Below, one piece after another: positions 29,726 through 38,303 of a stretch of DNA of 64,000 nt. The position numbers and the translations under genes were made by a program. The notes beneath the pieces are model-generated. The model was not told the DNA's origin, made no database searches, and saw nothing but the letters and a program-made list of their open reading frames with translations. Source of the DNA: Betaproteobacteria bacterium (GTDB lineage Bacteria; Pseudomonadota; Gammaproteobacteria; Burkholderiales; Rhodocyclaceae); assembly GCA_020621405.1 (NCBI GenBank), contig JAHRYN010000003.1, positions 62,001-126,000 on the forward strand, read 5' to 3'. The number at the start of each line of letters is the position of its first letter. Positions within the stretch are counted from its first letter, which is position 1.

Positions 29726-29806
29726 GGCTCACCGATATAGCCCGGCCACGCGACCGGCCATCACACCAGAACGCCTGCAAAGGCACTCGACACAGGGACT
29801 GAAAAC

Positions 29807-30811
29807 ATGAAGAACCGGAACATTTCAATTCTGCGCCGTGCGCTCACCGGCGCCCTGATTGGCGGACTGCTTGCCGTCACGTTGCCGGGCGCAGCCAACG
29901 CAGCCGACACACCGAAGGAAATCCGACTCGACTACGCCTACTACTCGCCGACCAGCCTGGTGCTCAAGCGCTTCGGCTGGCTGGAAGAAGCCGTCAAGCC
30001 GGCCGGCATCGAAGTGAAATGGACGCAGAGCCTGGGCAGCAACCGCGCGCTGGAATTCCTGAACAGCGGCTCGATCGACTTCGGCAGCACGGCCGGGCTG
30101 GCCGCGGTGCTGAGCCGCGCCAATGGCAATCCCATCCGTGCCGTCTATGTCTACTCGAGGCCGGAATGGACTGCGCTGGCCGTACCCAAGAATTCACCGA
30201 TCCGCAGCGTGGCCGAACTGAAGGGCAAGCGCATTGCCGCCACCAAGGGTACCGACCCCTACCTGTTCCTGCTGCGTTCGCTGCAGGAAGCGGGTCTGTC
30301 GCGCAGTGACGTCGAGATCGTCCATCTGCAGCACCCGGACGGCCGCGTCGCGCTGGAACAGAAGCGCGTCGACGCCTGGGCCGGACTCGATCCGCATCTG
30401 GCGGCGAGCGAGCTGGAAGCCGGTTCGAAGCTGATCTACCGCAACGTGAACTTCAATACCTACGGCTTCCTCAACGTGTCGGAGAGCTTTGCCAAACGCC
30501 ATCCGGAACAGGTCAGGACCGTGATCGCCGCCTACGAGCGCGCACGCCGCTGGGTGCTGGCCAATCCGGACGAGGCGGCAAAGATACTGGCCGAAGAGGC
30601 GAAGCTGAACCTCGCAGTCGCACAGCTCCAGCTCAAGCGCACCGACTTCTCCAACCCGCGCATCGGTCGCGAGCACCACGACGCGCTGCGCGCCGCCGCG
30701 CCCATCCTGGTGGAAGAGGAACTGGTGCGTAAAGGCACCGACGTGTCGAAGGTCGTGACCGAACTGATCGAACCGACCTTCGCCGCCGCCGTGCTCGCGT
30801 CGAAGAACTGA
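29807..30811 (+). CDS. ssuA: Aliphatic sulfonate ABC transporter substrate-binding protein (copy 1)
   Basis: A 334-aa periplasmic binding protein. A Sec signal peptide (about 1-31, ending AANAAD) precedes the SsuA/NMT1-like two-lobed fold with KEIRLDYAYYSPTSLVLKRFGWLEEAVKPAGIEVKW and the typical SVAELKGKRIAATKG hinge region. It captures sulfonates and delivers them to the permease encoded next (3 bases downstream). It differs clearly from the two other SsuA-type proteins in the window, and ligand preference cannot be read from sequence. It is first in a nine-gene operon. Confidence 0.9.
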   Translation: MKNRNISILRRALTGALIGGLLAVTLPGAANAADTPKEIRLDYAYYSPTSLVLKRFGWLEEAVKPAGIEVKWTQSLGSNRALEFLNSGSIDFGSTAGLAAVLSRANGNPIRAVYVYSRPEWTALAVPKNSPIRSVAELKGKRIAATKGTDPYLFLLRSLQEAGLSRSDVEIVHLQHPDGRVALEQKRVDAWAGLDPHLAASELEAGSKLIYRNVNFNTYGFLNVSESFAKRHPEQVRTVIAAYERARRWVLANPDEAAKILAEEAKLNLAVAQLQLKRTDFSNPRIGREHHDALRAAAPILVEEELVRKGTDVSKVVTELIEPTFAAAVLASKN

Positions 30812-30814
30812 GCC

Positions 30815-31708
30815 ATGAGCAGCTTCGTCCGCCCCTCGCCGCTCGAAACGGCACCTGCATTGACGCCGGAACTGAAGGCCGCACCGGCGACGCCGGCCAC
30901 GCACGCTGCGGCCGGTTCGCCGCCAGCCCCGACCGGCCGCGCGCGCAGCCGACCGAACCCGGCACTCGGCTGGGTGCTGCCGGCAGTCGCCCTGCTGCTG
31001 CTCGAAGCGCTGGTACGCACCGACGTGCTGCAGGCCCACCTGTTCCCGGCACCGAGCGAAATCGTGCGCACGCTGTTCGATCTGGGCAGCGGGCTGGCCG
31101 GACACATCGGTATCAGCCTGGCGCGCGTCGCCGCCGGCTTTGCCATCGGCGCCTCGCTCGCCGTAGTGGCCGCGGTCGTGGTCGGACTGGACCGCCGGGC
31201 CGAAGCGCTGCTCGATCCGAGTTTCCAGGCGCTGCGCGCCGTGCCCAGCCTGGCCTGGGTGCCGTTGCTGCTGCTGTGGCTGGGCATAGACGAGACGCCG
31301 AAGATCACGCTGATCGCCATCGGCGCCTTCTTCCCGGTCTATCTGAACCTGCTGTCCGGCCTGCGCAACGTCGACCGCAAGCTGGTCGAGCTGGGCGAAA
31401 TCTACCGTCTGGACCGCCTCGCACTGGTGCGCCGCATCCTGCTGCCCGCCTCGCTGCCCAGCCTGTACACCGGCCTGCGCGTCGGCCTGAGCCTGTCGTG
31501 GATGTTCCTGGTCGCCGCGGAACTGATCGCCGCCACGCGCGGCCTGGGCTATCTGCTGACCGACGGCCGCGAAACCTCGCGCCCCGACATCGTGCTGGCG
31601 GCCATCCTGCTTCTCGCGCTGCTGGGCAAACTGTCCGACAGCGTGCTCAAGTCGCTCGAGACGCGCGCGCTGGTGTGGCGCGATGCGTTCGACACCCGGC
31701 TGGCCTGA
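30815..31708 (+). CDS. ssuC: Sulfonate ABC transporter permease (copy 1)
   Basis: A 297-aa inner-membrane permease of the SsuC/TauC family. A Pro/Ala-rich cytoplasmic N-terminus of about 45 residues is followed by six membrane helices. The EAA loop is visible as GEIYRLDRLALVRRILLPASLPSLYTGL (about 190-220), which contacts the ATPase. It sits between the SsuA-like and SsuB-like genes with 1- to 3-base gaps, so the three form one importer. The long N-terminal extension is unusual but lacks recognisable motifs. Confidence 0.92.
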   Translation: MSSFVRPSPLETAPALTPELKAAPATPATHAAAGSPPAPTGRARSRPNPALGWVLPAVALLLLEALVRTDVLQAHLFPAPSEIVRTLFDLGSGLAGHIGISLARVAAGFAIGASLAVVAAVVVGLDRRAEALLDPSFQALRAVPSLAWVPLLLLWLGIDETPKITLIAIGAFFPVYLNLLSGLRNVDRKLVELGEIYRLDRLALVRRILLPASLPSLYTGLRVGLSLSWMFLVAAELIAATRGLGYLLTDGRETSRPDIVLAAILLLALLGKLSDSVLKSLETRALVWRDAFDTRLA

Positions 31709-31709
31709 C

Positions 31710-32447
31710 ATGAACGCGAACTCCGCACTGCTCGACGTCCATGTTCCGGCGAAGCACTTCGCCGGCCGCCGCGTGCTGCACGACTTTTCGCTGACGCTGC
31801 TGCCGGGCGAGATCGTCAGCCTGGTCGGCGCCAGCGGCTGCGGCAAGAGCACGCTGCTGCGCATCGTCGCCGGCCTCGACCGCGAACACGACGGCCGGGT
31901 GCTGCTCGACGGCAGCGTGCAGCACGGCGTCAGCCGCGACATCGGCGTCATCTTCCAGGAGGCGCGCCTGCTGCCCTGGCTCACCGTCGCGCAGAACGTC
32001 GGCTTCGATGCCGATCCGCAGCGCGCCCATGACCCGCACGTGTTCACGCTGCTGGAAGAGGTCGGCCTGGCCCAGGTGGCCGACGCGCTACCGAAGTCGC
32101 TGTCGGGCGGCATGGCGCAGCGCGTGGCCATCGCGCGCGGGCTGTTCAACCGGCCGCGTCTGCTGCTGCTCGACGAGCCGTTCAGCGCGGTGGACGCCTT
32201 CACCCGCATCCGCTTGCAGGAACTGCTGCTGACGGTCGCACGCGAACACGGCACCACCATCCTGCTGGTCACGCATGACGTCGACGAAGCCGCCTGGCTG
32301 TCCGACCGCGTGCTGGTGATGGGCGACGGTCGCGTGATCGGCGACGTGGCCGTCGGCGAGCAGCGGCCGCGCAACCGCCGGTCGGCCGGCATGACGAACG
32401 CACGCAACGCGATTCTCGAAATCCTCGAAGGCGCGCACGTCGTCTGA
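31710..32447 (+). CDS. ssuB: Sulfonate ABC transporter ATPase (copy 1)
   Basis: A 245-aa ATPase of the SsuB/TauB type that energises the adjacent permease. Walker A GASGCGKST, Q-loop FQEARLLPWL, signature LSGGMAQR and Walker B LLLLDEPFSAVD are all intact, as is the switch His (LVTHDVDEA). The start ATG 31710 lies one base after the permease stop. An in-frame ATG at 31683 would overlap the permease. It completes the first of two SsuABC sets in this operon. Confidence 0.93.
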   Translation: MNANSALLDVHVPAKHFAGRRVLHDFSLTLLPGEIVSLVGASGCGKSTLLRIVAGLDREHDGRVLLDGSVQHGVSRDIGVIFQEARLLPWLTVAQNVGFDADPQRAHDPHVFTLLEEVGLAQVADALPKSLSGGMAQRVAIARGLFNRPRLLLLDEPFSAVDAFTRIRLQELLLTVAREHGTTILLVTHDVDEAAWLSDRVLVMGDGRVIGDVAVGEQRPRNRRSAGMTNARNAILEILEGAHVV

Positions 32448-32478
32448 CGGTGCGTCCGGCTCATCGAACATCGAAAAC

Positions 32479-33465
32479 ATGGAAACGACAACAATGAAAC
32501 GACATTCACCGGCGCGCCGCAGCGCGCTCAAGACACTGGCCGCCCTGCTGCCGGTGCTGGCGATCGCCCCTGCACGGGCGCAGGACAAATCGGCCACCGT
32601 GCGCATCGGCTACCAGAAGTCGTCGACACTGATCACGATACTGAAGACCAACGGTGCGCTGGAACAGCAGCTGGCGCCGCTCGGCGTCCGCGTCAGCTGG
32701 CACGAATTCACCAGCGGCCTGCCGCTGCTCGAAACACTCAACACCGGCAGCATCGACGTGTCGGCCGACGTGGCCGACACCGTGCCGGTGTTCGCGCTGG
32801 CTGCCGGCGCCAGCCTGACCTATATCGCGCAGGAAGCGCCGTCGCCGGGCGCCCAGGCCATCGTGGTCAAGACCGACTCGCCGATCCGCAGCGTGGCCGA
32901 TCTCAAGGGCAAGCGCGTCGCGTTCGCCAAGGCCGCGGGTGCGCACTATCTGCTGATCGCGGCGCTGGACAAGGCCGGCCTCGCCTTCCGCGACATCACG
33001 CCGGCCTACCTCGCACCGGCCGACGGCCGCGCCGCTTTCGAGCGCGACAGCGTCGACGCCTGGGCGGTGTGGGACCCCTTCCTGTCGGCGGTGCAGCGGC
33101 AAACCAAGGTACGCATCCTGGCCGACGGCACCAACCTGGCCGAGTACCAGCGCTACTACCTCGCCTCGACGCCGTTCGCGCAGTCGCGCCCGGACGTCAT
33201 CCGCGTCATCTACGACGCGCTGGCGCAGACCGGCCGCTGGGTCAAGCAGAGTCCGAAGGACGCCGCCGCGCTGCTGGCACCGGTCTGGGGTCTGGACGAA
33301 GCCACGGTGGAACAGGCCAACAGCCGGCGCAGCTACGAGGTGCGCGCCGTGCTGCCCGAGCGCCTGCGCGAGCAGCAGGCCATCGCCGACGCCTTCACCG
33401 GCGAGGGGCTGCTGCCGCGCAAGGTGAACGCCACCGCGGTGGCGATCTGGAAGCCCGCGCTGTGA
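32479..33465 (+). CDS. ssuA: Sulfonate ABC transporter substrate-binding protein (copy 2)
   Basis: A 328-aa periplasmic protein. The N-terminus carries a twin-arginine-like stretch (PARRSALKTL) before the hydrophobic core, so export may be by Tat. A second ATG at 32494 is equally possible. The mature protein begins with VRIGYQKSSTLITILKTNGALEQQL, the canonical SsuA pattern, and continues with SVADLKGKRVAFAKAAGAHYLL and YLAPADGRAAF, nearly identical in layout to the SsuA at 47123. Its stop overlaps the GTG start of the oxidoreductase gene. It probably pairs with the second permease/ATPase set downstream. Confidence 0.92.
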   Translation: METTTMKRHSPARRSALKTLAALLPVLAIAPARAQDKSATVRIGYQKSSTLITILKTNGALEQQLAPLGVRVSWHEFTSGLPLLETLNTGSIDVSADVADTVPVFALAAGASLTYIAQEAPSPGAQAIVVKTDSPIRSVADLKGKRVAFAKAAGAHYLLIAALDKAGLAFRDITPAYLAPADGRAAFERDSVDAWAVWDPFLSAVQRQTKVRILADGTNLAEYQRYYLASTPFAQSRPDVIRVIYDALAQTGRWVKQSPKDAAALLAPVWGLDEATVEQANSRRSYEVRAVLPERLREQQAIADAFTGEGLLPRKVNATAVAIWKPAL

Positions 33466-34691
33466 ACGCGCCGCACGACGTACACGACATCGCGCGCCGC
33501 GAGCCGGCCCACCTGCCCGGTCGCGACTTCGGCCGCCATACCGACACGGTCGAGCATGTCGCCGGCCGGCTGGAAGCCAGCGCCGTCGAACGCGACCGCG
33601 CCGGCGGCACCGCCTGGGCGGAGCGCCAGCTGCTGCGCGACAGCGGTCTGCTGACGCTGGCCGTACCGACCGGATTCGGTGGCGCCGGACTGTCCTGGCC
33701 CGAGCTGTACGCCATCATCCGGCGCTTTGCCGAAGCCGACAGCTCGCTCGCCCACCTGTTCGGTTTCCAGCACCTGCAGGTGGCCAGCGTTCACCTGTTC
33801 GCGAACCCGGCGCAGCAGGCCCGCCTGCTCGGCGGCACGGTCAGCGAAGGCTGGTTCTGGGGCAACGCCACCAACGGCCTGGACACCCGGATCAGCCTGA
33901 CCGCCGAGGGCGACCACTTCGTGCTCGACGGCATCAAGTCCTTCTGCTCCGGCGCCACCGGTTCCGACATGCTCAACGTCACCGCGCCGCGCGGCAACGA
34001 TCCGGCCGACCGCGTGTTCATCAGCCTGCCGACCGCGCGGGCCGGCATCACGGTGCATGACGACTGGGACAATATGGGCCAACGCCAGACCGACAGCGGC
34101 AGCGTCACCTTCGACAGGGTGCGCGTCGAGGCAGACGAGATACTCGGCCCGCCGGGCACGCGCGGCACGCCGCGGGCGACGCTGCGCACGCTGGTGTCGC
34201 AGCTGATCCTGACCGAAATCTATCTGGGCAACACCCAGGGCGCATTGAACAGCGCCTGGCGCTATGTCCAGCACGAGGCGCGCCCGTGGTTCGCCAGCGG
34301 CGTCGCACGCGCCGCCGACGACCCGTTCGCGCAGATCCGCTTCGGCGACCTGTGGATCGCCTTCCGCGGCGCGCAGGCACTGGCCGAGCAGGCGGAGCAC
34401 GCGTTGCAGCGCGCCTGGGACAGGGGCGACGCGCTGAGCGAGCGCGAACGCGGCGAGGTGGCGCTGCTGATTTGGCAGGCCAAGATCGCATCCGGCCGCG
34501 CCGCGCTGGACATCAGTTCGCGCGTGTTCGAACTGATGGGCGCACGCGCCACCGCCGCGCGCTACGGACACGACCGCTTCTGGCGCAACGTGCGCGTGCA
34601 TACCCTGCACGACAACCTCGACTACAAGCTGCAGGACATCGGCCGCTGGGTGCTGGACGACCGCGTGCCCGAACCGTCCATCTATTCCTGA
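33462..34691 (+). CDS. SfnB-family sulfur acquisition oxidoreductase
   Basis: A 409-aa acyl-CoA-dehydrogenase-fold flavoprotein of the SfnB/DszC-like group, which oxidises organosulfur compounds during sulfur starvation. GTG 33462 overlaps the previous stop (GTGA), so translation is coupled. An open extension upstream lies wholly inside the ssuA-like gene. Visible features are the N-terminal helical domain, the flavin-binding middle with GIKSFCSGATGSDMLNVTA, and the C-terminal helical bundle with HDNLDYKLQDIGRW, where acyl-CoA dehydrogenases would have their catalytic Glu region. The likely substrate is a sulfone or aromatic sulfur compound needing FMNH2. The specific reaction is inferred. 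Confidence 0.85.
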   Translation: MNAPHDVHDIARREPAHLPGRDFGRHTDTVEHVAGRLEASAVERDRAGGTAWAERQLLRDSGLLTLAVPTGFGGAGLSWPELYAIIRRFAEADSSLAHLFGFQHLQVASVHLFANPAQQARLLGGTVSEGWFWGNATNGLDTRISLTAEGDHFVLDGIKSFCSGATGSDMLNVTAPRGNDPADRVFISLPTARAGITVHDDWDNMGQRQTDSGSVTFDRVRVEADEILGPPGTRGTPRATLRTLVSQLILTEIYLGNTQGALNSAWRYVQHEARPWFASGVARAADDPFAQIRFGDLWIAFRGAQALAEQAEHALQRAWDRGDALSERERGEVALLIWQAKIASGRAALDISSRVFELMGARATAARYGHDRFWRNVRVHTLHDNLDYKLQDIGRWVLDDRVPEPSIYS

Positions 34692-34701
34692 GCGCCAAGC
34701 C

Positions 34702-35505
34702 ATGACCCACGCAATCCCATCCCCGCAGGCCGGCGCCGCCGCCAGGGCGGCAAAACGCCTGCTGCCGTGGAGCCTGCCCATCGTGCTGATCATCGTGTGG
34801 CAGCTGGCCGCGCAGAGCGGCTGGCTGTCCAGCCGCGTGCTGCCGGCGCCGCTCGACGTCGTCAAGGCGTTCTGGACGCTGACCGCCAGCGGCGAGCTGT
34901 TCCGCCACGTCGCGGTCAGCGCCCGGCGCGCGCTGGCCGGCTTCGCCATCGGCGGTGCCCTTGGCCTGCTGCTCGGGCTGGCGACCGGCTCGTGGCGCCG
35001 GGCCGAGCTGCTGCTCGACACCACGGTGCAGATGATCCGCAACATCCCGCCACTGGCGCTGATTCCGCTGGTCATCCTGTGGTTCGGCATCGACGAGACG
35101 GCCAAGCTGTTCCTGGTCGCGCTCGGCGTGTTCTTCCCGGTCTACATCAACACCTTCCACGGCATCCGCTCGGTCGATGCCGGCCTGATCGAGATGGGCC
35201 GCTCCTACGGCCTGCGCGGCTGGTCGCTGTACCGCGACATCATCCTGCCGGGCGCGCTGCCGTCCATTCTGGTCGGCGTGCGTTTCTCGCTCGGTTTCAT
35301 GTGGGTGATCCTGATCGTCGCCGAAACGATTTCGGCGCAGGAAGGCATCGGCTACATGACCATGAATGCGCGCGAATTCCTGATGACCGACGTGGTGCTG
35401 GTCGGCATCCTGCTCTACGCCCTGCTCGGCAAGCTGGCCGACCAGCTGGCCCGCGGGCTGGAACGGCGCTGGCTGTCCTGGCATCCGAACTACTCATCGC
35501 GCTGA
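34702..35505 (+). CDS. ssuC: Sulfonate ABC transporter permease (copy 2)
   Basis: A 267-aa SsuC-type permease with six predicted helices. The EAA loop [30 protein letters not shown] (about 170-200) and the helix [33 protein letters not shown] are characteristic. It follows the oxidoreductase gene by 10 bases and precedes the ATPase gene by a few bases. It is closer to canonical SsuC than copy 1, which has a long N-terminal extension. It probably forms the importer using the SsuA encoded at 32479. Confidence 0.95.
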   Translation: MTHAIPSPQAGAAARAAKRLLPWSLPIVLIIVWQLAAQSGWLSSRVLPAPLDVVKAFWTLTASGELFRHVAVSARRALAGFAIGGALGLLLGLATGSWRRAELLLDTTVQMIRNIPPLALIPLVILWFGIDETAKLFLVALGVFFPVYINTFHGIRSVDAGLIEMGRSYGLRGWSLYRDIILPGALPSILVGVRFSLGFMWVILIVAETISAQEGIGYMTMNAREFLMTDVVLVGILLYALLGKLADQLARGLERRWLSWHPNYSSR

Positions 35506-35516
35506 GGATGATGAAC

Positions 35517-36344
35517 ATGTACTTCTCGCCCGAAGAATCGTCGCAGGTCAGCGAAGCCGCGGCCCGCTCGTCGAATGGCGCCGCACTGAAGCTGCGCGGC
35601 CTGGAAAAGTCCTTCGGTGCGCGCCGCGTGCTGCGCGACATCGACCTCGACATCAGGCCCGGCCAGTTCGTGGCCATCGTCGGCCGCAGCGGCTGCGGCA
35701 AGAGCACGCTGCTGCGGCTGCTCGCATCGCTCGACGAAGCCAGCGGCGGCAGCATGCAGATAGACGGCCAGCGCGGGGACATCCGCATGATGTTCCAGGA
35801 TTCCCGCCTGCTGCCGTGGAAGCACGTGATCGACAACGTGACCCTGGGTCTGGCGCCGGCGCACCGCCGGCACGCGCAGGAGGTGCTGGACCGCGTCGGA
35901 CTGGGCGACCGCGCCCGCGACTGGCCGTCCCGGCTGTCCGGCGGCCAGCGCCAGCGCATCGCACTGGCGCGTGCGCTGGTGCATTCGCCGCGCCTGCTGC
36001 TGCTCGACGAACCGCTGGGCGCGCTCGACGCGCTGACCCGCATCGAAATGCAGCAGCTGATCGAATCGCTGTGGCTGGAACAGGGCTTCACCGCCATCCT
36101 GGTCACGCATGACGTGCAGGAGGCGGTGGCGCTGGCCGACCGCGTACTGCTGATCGAGGACGGCGCCATCGCGCTCGACCTCGACATCCGGCTGGCCCGG
36201 CCGCGCGAGCGGGCGAGCACCGGCTTTTCCGCCTGCGAGGCCCGCATCCTGTCGCGCGTGCTCAGCTCACCGGCGCGCGACGACGAGGCAGCTGTCCCCG
36301 AACCCGTTTTTTCCAACTTCACCCGCATTTCGTGGGCCATCTGA
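35517..36344 (+). CDS. ssuB: Sulfonate ABC transporter ATPase (copy 2)
   Basis: A 275-aa SsuB ATPase. Three ATG codons lie close together (35508, 35511, 35517). The last is best placed for the GAGG ribosome site at 35504-35507. Walker [11 protein letters not shown]-loop [10 protein letters not shown], signature LSGGQRQR, Walker [13 protein letters not shown] and the switch LVTHDVQEA are intact. The C-terminal 35 residues after the ABC fold are typical of SsuB. It couples ATP hydrolysis to the copy 2 permease. Confidence 0.94.
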   Translation: MYFSPEESSQVSEAAARSSNGAALKLRGLEKSFGARRVLRDIDLDIRPGQFVAIVGRSGCGKSTLLRLLASLDEASGGSMQIDGQRGDIRMMFQDSRLLPWKHVIDNVTLGLAPAHRRHAQEVLDRVGLGDRARDWPSRLSGGQRQRIALARALVHSPRLLLLDEPLGALDALTRIEMQQLIESLWLEQGFTAILVTHDVQEAVALADRVLLIEDGAIALDLDIRLARPRERASTGFSACEARILSRVLSSPARDDEAAVPEPVFSNFTRISWAI

Positions 36345-36357
36345 AAGGCAAGGCATC

Positions 36358-36579
36358 ATGGCAATCACCGCAATCAACGTACGCAACCAGTTCAAGGGCC
36401 GGATCAAGGAGATCGTCCGCGGCGACGTGGTCAGCGAGGTCGACGTCGACACGCCGGCCGGCATCGTCACCTCGGTCATCACCACCCGTTCGGTCGACGA
36501 ACTCGGCCTGAAGCCCGGCGTCGAGGTCGTGGCACTGGTCAAATCGACCGAAGTGTCCATCGCGCGCATCGGCGGCTGA
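36358..36579 (+). CDS. ssuF: Mop/TOBE-domain molybdopterin-binding-like protein (SsuF type)
   Basis: A 73-aa single Mop domain: MAITAINVRNQFKGRIKEIVRGDVVSE with the core VSEVDVDTPAG, then a second strand set ending LVKSTEVSIAR. Such proteins bind oxyanions such as molybdate as hexamers. The last gene of ssu operons in Pseudomonas (ssuF) encodes this type of protein, which is required for growth on sulfonates by an unclear mechanism. It follows ssuB by 13 bases, so context supports the same role. Confidence 0.9.
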   Translation: MAITAINVRNQFKGRIKEIVRGDVVSEVDVDTPAGIVTSVITTRSVDELGLKPGVEVVALVKSTEVSIARIGG

Positions 36580-36600
36580 GTGGCGCACGGGGAGCACATC

Positions 36601-37266
36601 GTGGCAAACACACTGGTGGTGCCCGGACTGGGCGGCGCCGGCCCCGAACACTGGCTGTCCTGGCTGGAAAGCCAAGTGCCGGGCGCGTCGCGCATCGACC
36701 ACGACGAGTGGGACGATCCGGTGCTGGCCCGCTGGGCCGGCCGCGTCAAGCAGGCGATCGACCGCAGCAGCCGTCCGGTCTGGCTGGTCGGACACGGCTT
36801 CGGCTGCCTGGCCGCCATCATGGCGGCGGCCGACCGTGCCGATCACGTGGCCGGCGCGCTGCTGGTCGCGCCAGCCGACCCGGAGCGCTTCAGCGCCGAC
36901 GGCGTGCGCGTCAGTCAGGACGACAGCCGGATGCGCTATCCGTCGATCTCCGCGGTGTTGCCGCAATCGCCGCTCGACTTCACGACGCTGGTCGTCGCAC
37001 GCACCGACGACCCGTGGATGCGCCTGACCACGGCCAGCCTGTGGGCAGAACGCTGGGGCAGCGGTCTGGTGCTCGCCGGCAAGCTCGGCAATGTCGATCC
37101 GGACACGCTGCACGGTCCGTGGCCGCAATGCCTGCGCCTGCTGCGCGTGCTGCAGAATGCCCAGGGCGATCTGCCGCTCGGCGAGATGGTGGGTCAGCAG
37201 GAACCGGTCAAGCGCCGGCACGGCCTGCTGGCGAAACTGCGCCGGCAGTCGCGCGCCACCCTCTGA
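36601..37266 (+). CDS. RBBP9/YdeN-type alpha/beta hydrolase lacking the nucleophile Ser
   Basis: A 221-aa protein of the RBBP9/YdeN family, recognised by the start TLVVPGLGGAGPEHWLSWLE. The start is GTG 36601 with GGGGAG seven bases upstream. A GTG at 36580 abuts the ssuF stop but lacks such a site. The nucleophile elbow, normally GHSxG, reads GHGFG here (about residue 63), so Ser is Gly. The downstream Asp and His of the triad are not obvious. Classical serine hydrolase activity is therefore unlikely. A binding or chaperone-like role in sulfonate metabolism is possible. It is last in the operon, 30 bases before the terminator. Confidence 0.8.
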   Translation: MANTLVVPGLGGAGPEHWLSWLESQVPGASRIDHDEWDDPVLARWAGRVKQAIDRSSRPVWLVGHGFGCLAAIMAAADRADHVAGALLVAPADPERFSADGVRVSQDDSRMRYPSISAVLPQSPLDFTTLVVARTDDPWMRLTTASLWAERWGSGLVLAGKLGNVDPDTLHGPWPQCLRLLRVLQNAQGDLPLGEMVGQQEPVKRRHGLLAKLRRQSRATL

Positions 37267-37296
37267 CACGCCCTGATCGGCCAGGCAGTGCCCCCG

Positions 37297-37323
37297 GAAC
37301 GGGAGCTTCGGCTCCCGTTCTTC
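37297..37323 (+). terminator. Terminator of the ssu operon
   Basis: GAACGGGAGC pairs perfectly with GCTCCCGTTC around a TTCG tetraloop (37297-37320), then TTC. Very stable, with a short U tract. Confidence 0.8.
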
Positions 37324-37415
37324 ATGGTCCCGCGCAGGCAGTCAGCGCCGTGGTTCATAAGTGGAAATGCCGCTTCGGCGCATATCAGCACGGACACATA
37401 GCTCAGCAGAATAAA

Positions 37416-37448
37416 ACGGTTTGCCGCCGCCTTCCCGGCCCTTAGTCT
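37416..37448 (+). promoter_or_regulatory. Sulfur-type promoter of the DUF2325 gene
   Basis: ACGGTT (37416-37421), 21 bases, TAGTCT (37443-37448), about 30 bases before the start. It is a weaker copy of the TTGGTT-N21-TANNNT arrangement, two mismatches in the first hexamer. Confidence 0.5.
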
Positions 37449-37475
37449 GAACACATCGACTATCGGGAGCTTGCA

Positions 37476-37757
37476 ATGGGAATACTCATCGTGGGTGGCG
37501 ACCACCTCAACCAGTTTGCCGATTCGGCGCGCGAAGCCGGCGTCGAACGCCTTCACCACTGGAACGGCCGGCGCGCGGCCGATCACCACCAGCCGCTGCC
37601 GCGCGACCTGCGCGGCATCGTGCTGCTGATCGACCACGTCAATCACGGCCTCGCCGCGCGCGTGCGCCGGCTGGCCTCGCAGAGCGGCCTGCCGGTGGTC
37701 TACAGCGCACGCAGCCGCTCGCAGTTGCGCAACGCGATGTCGCAGCTGGCGGCCTGA
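37476..37757 (+). CDS. DUF2325 domain protein
   Basis: A 93-aa protein forming one DUF2325 domain: MGILIVGGDHLNQFADSARE at the N-terminus, a middle DLRGIVLLIDHVNHGLA and the end GLPVVYSARSRSQLRNAMSQL. The pattern is a small Rossmann-like alpha/beta fold of unknown biochemical function. It is preceded by CGGGAG as ribosome site. The sulfur-type promoter in front and the position between the ssu operon and a GntR remnant suggest expression during sulfur limitation. No catalytic residues can be proposed. Confidence 0.8.
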   Translation: MGILIVGGDHLNQFADSAREAGVERLHHWNGRRAADHHQPLPRDLRGIVLLIDHVNHGLAARVRRLASQSGLPVVYSARSRSQLRNAMSQLAA

Positions 37758-37809
37758 GCCGCGGCACTCGCCGCCCGACCGTCACGGCGGCAATTTTTCC
37801 AGCCGGCGG

Positions 37810-38240
37810 CCGAACGGCTTGGGTAGCCAGCTAAGTCCGGCGACACCGGCTCGCGGTTGAGCAGACGCACGCGGCCGATGTTCGCCGCTGCGTCGCCCTC
37901 ACGCAGGCCCAGCCCCGACGCGGTTCAGTACCACGCGCGATATCGCCTCGCCGACGCCTGCGAGCGACGCCACGTTCTGGAAGGCCGTGGGCCGCGACAC
38001 GAAAGTGCCCTTGCCATGGATGCGGAAGATCAGCCCCGCCTTCTGCAGATAGCCCAGCGCCTGCCGCACCATGATGCGGCTGACCCCGAACATCGCACCC
38101 AGCTCGCTTTCCGACGGCATCTGGCTGTGCGGCGCCCAGGTGCCGTCGAGAATGCGCGAACGCAGATGCCCGGTCAGCTGCGCATAGAGCGGCGACGGTG
38201 CATCGGGCAGCAGGACGGGCAGGAGATCGGTTTTCGGCAT
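37810..38240 (-). pseudogene. GntR/HutC-type regulator with frameshifted, truncated UTRA domain
   Basis: The intact frame (37899-38240, 113 aa) encodes a GntR winged-helix domain (about 14-85: PLYAQLTGHLRSRILDG, MPSESELGAMFGVSRIMVRQAL) and the first strand of a ligand-binding UTRA domain, then stops. In the next frame the text resumes as LREGDAAANIGRVRLLNREPVSPDL, a recognisable UTRA piece, before homology ends near 37810. Full family members are about 240 aa. So a frameshift plus a 3' deletion removed the effector domain. The DNA-binding part could still act as a constitutive repressor. A perfect palindromic operator lies 9 bases upstream of its start. Confidence 0.7.
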
Positions 38241-38248
38241 CGGGCAAG

Positions 38249-38264
38249 ACTTGTCATGACAAGT
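38249..38264. promoter_or_regulatory. Perfect 16-bp palindrome, GntR-type operator
   Basis: ACTTGTCATGACAAGT, perfectly palindromic, just upstream of the GntR start and downstream of its -10 element. The identical 16-mer occurs at 49320-49335 before tauD. GntR/HutC regulators bind such palindromes, and autoregulation is likely. Confidence 0.8.
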
Positions 38265-38270
38265 GCGCCG

Positions 38271-38303
38271 AGCGTAAGGGCAGCGTCACGCTCGCCGAAC
38301 CAA
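38271..38303 (-). promoter_or_regulatory. Sulfur-type promoter of the GntR gene
   Basis: On the minus strand TTGGTT (complement of 38298-38303), 21 bases, TACGCT (complement of 38271-38276). The surrounding GCGGAATTTCTTGGTT text is shared with the tauD promoter. Confidence 0.65.

Noticed and set aside
33069-33461. Upstream extension of the SfnB-like gene
   Set aside because: It lies entirely inside the ssuA copy 2 gene in another frame. GTG 33462 with GTGA overlap and homology of the remaining protein decide the start.
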